Source of the DNA: Hormiphora californensis
Lineage: Eukaryota; Ctenophora; Tentaculata; Cydippida; Pleurobrachiidae
DNA length: 20,000 bases
Assembly: GCA_020137815.1 (NCBI GenBank)
Contig: CM035351.1
Span: 5,642,897-5,662,896, forward strand
Direction: 5' to 3'
Shown: positions 15,538 through 20,000 of the stretch, piece after piece
Layout of the letters: the number at the start of each line of letters is the position of its first letter
Position numbering within the stretch: the stretch's first letter is position 1
Translations under genes and position numbers: made by a program
Notes under the pieces: generated by a model
What the model was told of the DNA's origin: nothing
Database searches by the model: none
What the model saw: only the letters and a program-made list of their open reading frames with translations

Positions 15538-16478
15538 TGCGGGGTCACTATTATGTGCCCCCTAGCCTGTCATATATCCAACAGGAGTGGAACCACCGAA
15601 ATGGTTTTGGTAATGGTTGGGCCGAGAAAATGGATACTCGGGCAGAAGCTATTTCTCTTTGGAAACTTCCTTGGAGAGAGAGGTGGATGCGGGGTCACTG
15701 GATATGTGCCCCCTATGATAGTTAATAGTATGTTATAGATTCAGGGTTTTAGTTATCACTTGGAGTGATGTGATATATATAAAAACCCTGGTTGTATTTA
15801 TGTGAATGGGCAAATTACCATGGCTCATATTAAGGTAGGGGATAGCACGCCCCATAATTGTAACAGTATGTTCGGACATGCTCCGAGTTTGGTAATTCGG
15901 TTAAGGACCACCGATAACGGTTTTTGCAGAGGAGCTCCACAAGCCGATGTGGTTTATTTCACTTTATTAAGAGTTCCAGATTTCGGAGATAATGAGACTG
16001 TTCTGGCCTGCAAATAACCTATATCAAGAAGAAGAATTGGAGAGAGTATACGGAGCAAGTTTCCTTCACCGCACACCTGCACTGATAGTGATAAGCAGAG
16101 ACAGCCTCTACGAAGAAGAAGAAGAAGAAGAAGATAGTGATAAGCCGATAAGGGACCACGACGCCAAGTTGACGGAGTTGCAAGCCCCTGCTCACGTTTT
16201 GATAACGCCAGTCTGCGACGTATAAATAGCGGCCAGGAGGAACCCGGAGTGTCTCAGAATTACAATACAAAAATTACTTACCACTTTGGTATATCTTGTG
16301 TTTTGATAGTACCTTTCTAGAACAAAACCTGAGACCATCACCACTCACCCTCACTTCACACTATCTAAATACACTCTCACCACACTGGTACACTGTATAG
16401 TATTTAGTTGGAAGCATGTCGAATGGAAACAATACCTTTGACCAAAATGGTGTAGTCGGGGACGGCAGGGACCCCACA
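15538..16478. mobile_element. 941-bp TG...CA insertion, probable solo LTR
   Basis: The boundaries come from the interrupted reading frame. Removing 15538-16478 plus one ACTG joins the reverse transcriptase cleanly in frame. The insert begins TGCGGGGTCACT and ends AGGGACCCCACA (ends inverted with 10 of 12 matches) and is flanked by ACTG at 15534-15537 and 16479-16482. TG...CA ends and a 4-bp duplication fit an LTR left by recombination. A TATA box (16221-16228) two-thirds of the way along and an ATG at 16417 opening a frame that runs to the right edge fit a promoter-bearing LTR whose gag begins inside it. The 26-bp left terminus recurs at 15688-15714, each copy able to form a GGGGTCAC/GTGCCCC hairpin. 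A non-autonomous DNA transposon is the alternative. Confidence 0.72.
16221..16228 (+). promoter_or_regulatory. TATA box of the LTR-like insertion
   Basis: TATAAATA lies in a GC-richer context, with a possible start (TCAGAATT) about 30 bp downstream. It would be the U3 promoter if the insertion is an LTR. Confidence 0.55.
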
Positions 16479-16600
16479 ACTGGAGAAAGTGCTTAGTGGA
16501 GTTCCTCAAGGAACCGTACTCGGGCCAATACTCTTCATCATATATGTTGCGGACCTAAACTCAGCCGTTGTACACTCAACAACCAAAACTCTTGCCGACG

Positions 16601-16686
16601 CTGTCTGGCGCCGCGACCCATCTGAGCGCACTGTCGCGCGCTCAGATTATTTGAGAATCAAATTGGGGTCTGGCGCCGCCAGACAG
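16601..16686. mobile_element. 86-bp inverted-repeat element with 8-bp target duplication
   Basis: The ends ctgtctggcg and cgccagacag are exact inverted complements over 10 bp, extending imperfectly to about 19 bp. The target duplication tgccgacg is perfect on both sides (16593-16600 and 16687-16694). The duplicated bases encode the Ala-Asp of the reverse transcriptase active site. The right end by itself can fold (gtctggcg, c, cgccagac), and the middle contains a further stem (tgagcgc with gcgctca). An 8-bp duplication is a hAT-type feature, although the ends do not begin CAG. Confidence 0.9.
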
Positions 16687-17654
16687 TGCCGACGACACTA
16701 AACTCATAAAGGGAATTGAAAGGGAAGTGTCACATGACCAACTCCAAGAGGACCTGACAAAAGTGGGAATTTGGTCGAAGGCCAACAACATGAGTCTGAA
16801 CGAAGATAAGTTTGAGGTTTTGCAATACTCTCTCAACAAAACTCAACTACTTAAACAGTTACCATTCACCCAAGACCTCCAAACGTACTATACTCCAGAG
16901 GGACTCAAGATTGAACCAAAACATTGTGTCCGTGACTTAGGGGTCCAACTGTCAGATGATTTATCCTGGGAACATCAAATAGGAAAAATGACATCTGACG
17001 CCCGAAAGATAAGTGCATGGGTATTGAGGGCCTTCAAAACAAGGGAGGAAAAAACTATGACTATCCTGTACAAAAGTCTGGTCCGCAGTAAACTGGAATA
17101 TTGCTGTCCACTATGGGATTCGCCAAAGATCTCTGACATCCAGGACGTTGAAGCAATCCAGCGGAAGTTCACCAAACGGATCAAGGGAATGGCTGAACTA
17201 AACTACTGGGAGCGTTTGAAAAAGCTGAATTTTACTTCCCTTCAACGCCGCCGAGAACGTTACAGCATCATAATGATGTGGAAGATGGCAAACGGCAACG
17301 CACCCAACAACATCGGCATCCGCTTTTATAACAACAACCATCTCGGGAAAAAAGCGGAGGTCCCAACATGTCCCACAATCACACAGAAGTCAGTCGCGAC
17401 GAAGTACCACAACTCGTTTATCTGTAGAGCGACTCGACTATGGAACACACTACCCAGGGAAGTGAACTTAGCGGAAAACCTACCGTCGTTCAAGGTACTA
17501 CTAGGGAAATGGATGACGAGATTTCCGGATCGCCCACCGGTTCTCGGATACCCAAAACAAAACAACAATTCAATCTTGGACTGGATACGGATCGTTTCCA
17601 GGGAGGGGGAGGCTCTGTGAGGAACTGACACCTGTGTAGTTTGTACACGAAGAA

Positions 17655-17682
17655 GATTACAAGATTACAAGATTACAAGATT
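17655..17682 (+). repeat. gattacaa tail of the LINE
   Basis: Three exact gattacaa units and a partial fourth (gatt) mark the 3' end of the LINE. Confidence 0.9.
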
Positions 17683-18186
17683 GATCGATTTAAAATTGTC
17701 CACTAAAATACTGGCTATGCAATTAAGGGGGGGTCGGCCGATATTGGCCTTGAATGCCATGTAATTGTCAGTTTGTCCTTGAGAAACATATCATAAAAGT
17801 CTTATAATGTTAATCGATGATTTTAAATACGAAAAACAGCTTTTAATCGGATGAAGACAGTTGGTAATCGGATAAAGGTTTGTTGACGGAAAACGTTAAA
17901 ATCTGGGTGCCTTTCATTGCTAACAATTCGTAGTTTTGGCGCGCGCGACGGGTTAGGGCTATCCGTTAGGGTCTGGTTAGGGTTTGGTTTGGGGTTATCG
18001 GTTAGGGCTATCGATTCTCTAACTGATACCGTTTAGTTTACTCAAATCGGCCATGTGGTTCCATGGCTATAGCCGTTTGAAAAAAGTCGGTCTAAGTATA
18101 CTCTTTTGGTAGCGCGCACCTGTAAACAGGCTGCAAGGCACCCAGATTATAATCACGCCCTTTGTTGACCTTTAGGCTTTAGTGAG
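17683..18186. other. LINE to UBC-like gene spacer
   Basis: Beyond the possible MITE this spacer shows nothing I can assign. It would include the promoter of the plus-strand UBC-like gene. No TATA box is evident near 18400-18480. Confidence 0.45.
17899..18149. mobile_element. Possible MITE with 14-bp inverted ends and telomere-like interior
   Basis: Perfect 14-bp inverted repeats aatctgggtgcctt (17900-17913) and its complement (18135-18148). TA dinucleotides at 17897-17898 and 18150-18151 could be a mariner-type TA target duplication. There is no coding capacity. The interior at 17950-18015 repeats GGTTAGGG-like words separated by ctatc and similar. Confidence 0.6.
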
Positions 18187-18411
18187 CTGGTACTAGGCCA
18201 GAAGACTATTCTCTTTTTCTGGTACTAGGCCAGAGGACTATTCTCTTTTTCTGGTACTAGGCCAGAGGACTATTCTCTTTTTCTGGTACTAGGCCAGAGG
18301 ACTATTCTCTTTTTCTGGTACTAGGCCAGAGGACTATTCTCTTTTTCTGGTACTAGGCACGAGGACTATTATCTTTTTCTGGTACTAGGCCAGAGGACTA
18401 TTATCTTTTTC
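18187..18411. repeat. Seven-copy 32-bp minisatellite upstream of the UBC-like gene
   Basis: Units start at 18187, 18219, 18251, 18283, 18315, 18347 and 18379, an exact 32-bp period, with few differences (gaag/gagg, ttctc/ttatc, one gcacgag). Each unit reads ctggtactaggccagaggac and then tattctcttttt, so that pyrimidines followed by ctggtactag look like a splice acceptor in every copy. The array ends 86 bp before the start codon. Confidence 0.95.
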
Positions 18412-18459
18412 TTGAATATCCCAAAACCCAATACTATTAGGACCATTTCCAAAATTAAC

Positions 18460-18479
18460 CTTTGACCTCGTGCTAACAG
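18460..18479 (+). promoter_or_regulatory. Possible 3' splice acceptor before the UBC-like gene
   Basis: tttgacctcgtgctaacag ends at 18479 with a branch-like CTAAC merged into the AG; 18 nt then precede the ATG. It is weaker than most of the minus-strand examples. Confidence 0.35.
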
Positions 18480-18497
18480 GTACAATGTGAACAAAAG

Positions 18498-19544
18498 ATG
18501 ACGACTTTTCAACAAGAATTCAGACACCTTGCTCGAACATGTTGTGCTTCGACAAACGGTCAAATTGCAGTGACCTGGTACGATTCGGATCTGCTACGAT
18601 TTAAAATCAACATATCTCCAAACAATGGACCGTACCAGGGTTCTCTCTACATGTTTACTATCCGGGCCAGTGACAATTATCCAATTTCTCCACCAATTGT
18701 AGTTAGCTGCTCCTATATCCTTCACCCCAATATTAACGAATATGGAGAGGTCAGCCTACATTTGTTGGACGATTGGCACTCAGAGAGAACTGACCTTACC
18801 GGCGTTGCTAAGGCACTTCTTGATCTCTTTCACCAGCCCAACTTTAGATCTGTCACTAATGAGGAGTTTAGGGATTGGAGTTGGACGGATGTTGAAATGG
18901 TGCGGAACGTCCACGCGTGGAGACAAGAGCAACACCGACCTGATAGTCCACCACCACGACAACCAATACTGGGGGAGGGGTACGGTAGTTCGATCAGTCT
19001 CATGTCCTCTGCAGGACACAGGGGAGATAGCTGTGTATGTAACAATGAGTACATCGTGGTAACCAACTCGAGGAAACCCCGGCCTGGTAGTGCGAGGAGA
19101 GCACGAGCTGAGGCACACGCTCAGCAGGCATGGCAGAGAGATATCGAGTTTCGGAGTGCCAGTATGATCGACCTATCAGATTTACACGATAGTATCCGTG
19201 GTGTGGAACCTGACTATGAAATACGGAGTGTTACTAGTGATGATGACATGGAAGTAATGACAAGGGAGTCTAGTCGTCACATTATCAGTAGGGAAACCAC
19301 CATCGCTACACCCTCACCACGCTCCAGACCTATCTCATCTAGACCAACATCTTCTAGACCTGCTTCATCTAGACCAACATCCTCTCCCAGAACATCATCT
19401 CACAGGACACCACCTTTCTGGCAGGCATCGACGAGGTCCCCGAGGGCCCCACTGGAGCAAAGGGATAGCATCCGACGTAACATGGACTACAGCAATAACA
19501 AACCCGACTTCCACTGTAAAAACCTGCATCGGTTTCTAAGATAA
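18498..19544 (+). CDS. E2-like (UBC-fold) protein with Ser in place of the catalytic Cys and a long tail
   Basis: A 348-residue single-exon protein. Residues 1-145 show the ubiquitin-conjugating E2 fold: WYDSDLLRFKINIS, the NYPISPPIV strand-turn, the HPN motif at 76-78 (LHPNINEYGEVSLHLL), DDW, then LLDLFHQPN. It most resembles the UBE2M/UBE2F (NEDD8 E2) group in having HPNI..G.V.L followed by a DW and an LF.xPN helix. Ten residues after the His of HPN, where the catalytic Cys belongs, there is Ser86, so it should not carry a normal thioester; it may be a pseudo-E2 adaptor. Residues 150-348 have no known domain: a basic segment, an acidic SDDDMEVM, and a Ser-Arg-Pro tandem repeat (about 276-306). 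The preceding ATG at 18485 is followed at once by a stop, so this is the first usable start. A CTAACAG acceptor-like site ends at 18479. Confidence 0.8.
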   Translation: MTTFQQEFRHLARTCCASTNGQIAVTWYDSDLLRFKINISPNNGPYQGSLYMFTIRASDNYPISPPIVVSCSYILHPNINEYGEVSLHLLDDWHSERTDLTGVAKALLDLFHQPNFRSVTNEEFRDWSWTDVEMVRNVHAWRQEQHRPDSPPPRQPILGEGYGSSISLMSSAGHRGDSCVCNNEYIVVTNSRKPRPGSARRARAEAHAQQAWQRDIEFRSASMIDLSDLHDSIRGVEPDYEIRSVTSDDDMEVMTRESSRHIISRETTIATPSPRSRPISSRPTSSRPASSRPTSSPRTSSHRTPPFWQASTRSPRAPLEQRDSIRRNMDYSNNKPDFHCKNLHRFLR

Positions 19545-20000
19545 TTCCCATCTGTGTTCAGAACTTCACTTGAAGAGCTCTTGTACATATTTGTATGCAA
19601 TTTTTTTGCTGTCAGAGCATTGACCCATTCTCGTTTCTCTCAAAGATGTTTTGAGAGCTGTGCACTGTGCAGTGTGCTGCTGGGACTGAGAAGAATTATT
19701 TCAAGGTAAATATAGGCACTAGCGTGAGAGTAAGCCGAGTAGTTATTACTATTTGATCACAAAATGATCTCAGAACTTGTACCAGATGTGTTTACTATTT
19801 GTAGAACTGACAGAACTTGTGTTCGACCAAATCCGCTGTGTTGTATTTGTTCATTTGTAGACAATCTTGAACCGTTTGTCCCGCACGAGAGACGGACTTT
19901 AAACTAGTTATGACAAGTGTGTCCTATTCCAGATTCCTAAATCTCAGAACAGAGAAGTGAGCAGTGTTTTAGTGTAGACATTGATCTGGGTGACGTGATC
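19545..20000 (+). other. 3' flank of the UBC-like gene
   Basis: No ORF is supported and no AATAAA is evident on the plus strand. It is probably the 3' UTR followed by intergenic DNA, cut by the window end. Confidence 0.45.

Larger units (their letters stand above)
15445..17620 (+). pseudogene. Reverse transcriptase pseudogene of the LINE
   Basis: Domains present in order: the finger/palm segment SWIRCFLTDRYQTVVVDGK; then, beyond the insertion, SGVPQGTVLGPILFIIYVADL (motif B region); the catalytic Asp-Asp motif split by the 86-bp insertion; then thumb and C-terminal sequence with LQEDLTKVGIWSKANNMSLN, KTMTILYKSLVRSKLEY and ATRLWNTLPREV. The endonuclease domain and most of the finger domain are absent. 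The first insertion keeps the frame (945 bp with its duplication); the second shifts it (94 bp). A stop codon already precedes the recognisable frame at about 15437. The last 297 codons remain open, so the copy is not very old, but it cannot be active. Confidence 0.88.
15437..17682 (+). mobile_element. Truncated CR1/jockey-type LINE, interrupted twice
   Basis: The 5' end is lost; recognisable reverse transcriptase begins at about 15445 with IRGKVLSWIRCFLTDR. After a 941-bp insertion it resumes with VLSGVPQGTVLGPILF at 16489, is interrupted again at LAD|DTK by an 86-bp element, then continues DTKLIKGIE through a thumb and C-terminal region to a stop at 17618-17620. It ends in a short 3' UTR and a tail of gattacaa units (17655-17682). 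A simple-repeat 3' tail instead of poly(A) is typical of CR1-like LINEs. No target duplication can be assigned. Confidence 0.88.

Noticed and set aside
15802-16225. Open frames inside the LTR-like insertion (15802-16017 and 15992-16225) as genes
   Set aside because: Short, overlapping, no recognisable domain; one contains a simple GAA repeat. They lie inside the insertion defined by target duplications.
17945-18015. True telomere or chromosome end
   Set aside because: The TTAGGG words are irregular and few, and gene sequence continues beyond them.
18187-18411. CRISPR-like array
   Set aside because: Units of 32 bp follow each other without spacers in an animal-type genome; it is a minisatellite.

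Overview
The window is nuclear DNA from an animal, not a vertebrate and not a prokaryote. It carries homologues of animal or eukaryotic genes (POP5, CSTPP1, SLC25A44, SOD2, LSM14, GANP/MCM3AP, NFRKB). One gene has six GT-AG introns. There is also a CR1/jockey-type LINE, small inverted-repeat elements, an LTR-like insertion and minisatellites. I cannot name the species. CSTPP1 suggests a ciliated metazoan, and the gene packing resembles lineages with spliced-leader trans-splicing and operons (for example ctenophores, hydrozoans, chaetognaths, flatworms, tunicates), but no leader sequence is visible here.

Layout. From 14495 down to 608, seven genes lie head to tail on the minus strand. In transcription order they are an NFRKB N-terminal (DEUBAD) homologue, GANP/MCM3AP, LSM14, mitochondrial SOD2, SLC25A44, CSTPP1 and POP5. 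Six have uninterrupted reading frames, including a 1283-residue GANP; only SLC25A44 has coding introns, and I reconstructed its seven exons (326 aa). Gaps are mostly 140-540 bp, with one of 1.74 kb. In all seven an AG preceded by pyrimidines sits 1-12 nt before the start codon, like a 3' splice site with no evident partner donor. This is the main finding: a candidate trans-spliced, operon-like array of housekeeping genes.

From about 14.5 to 18.5 kb the DNA is repeat-derived. A hairpin-rich stretch is followed by a 5'-truncated LINE (about 15437-17682). The LINE's reverse transcriptase is split by a 941-bp TG...CA insertion with a 4-bp target duplication (probable solo LTR). It is split again, exactly at the catalytic Asp-Asp motif, by an 86-bp inverted-repeat element with an 8-bp target duplication. 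Beyond it lie a 250-bp inverted-repeat element holding telomere-like TTAGGG words and a seven-copy 32-bp minisatellite.

The only plus-strand gene, 18498-19544, encodes an E2-like (UBC-fold) protein in which the catalytic Cys position is Ser, fused to a long Ser/Arg/Pro-rich tail. Two copies of a hAT-like MITE carrying a GTCACGTGAC palindrome lie in the gene array, one of them in an SLC25A44 intron.

The gene products act in RNA processing and export (POP5, LSM14, GANP), chromatin (NFRKB-like), mitochondria (SOD2, SLC25A44) and the centrosome/cilium (CSTPP1). That housekeeping mix is what operons contain in animals that have them, but the products do not form one pathway.
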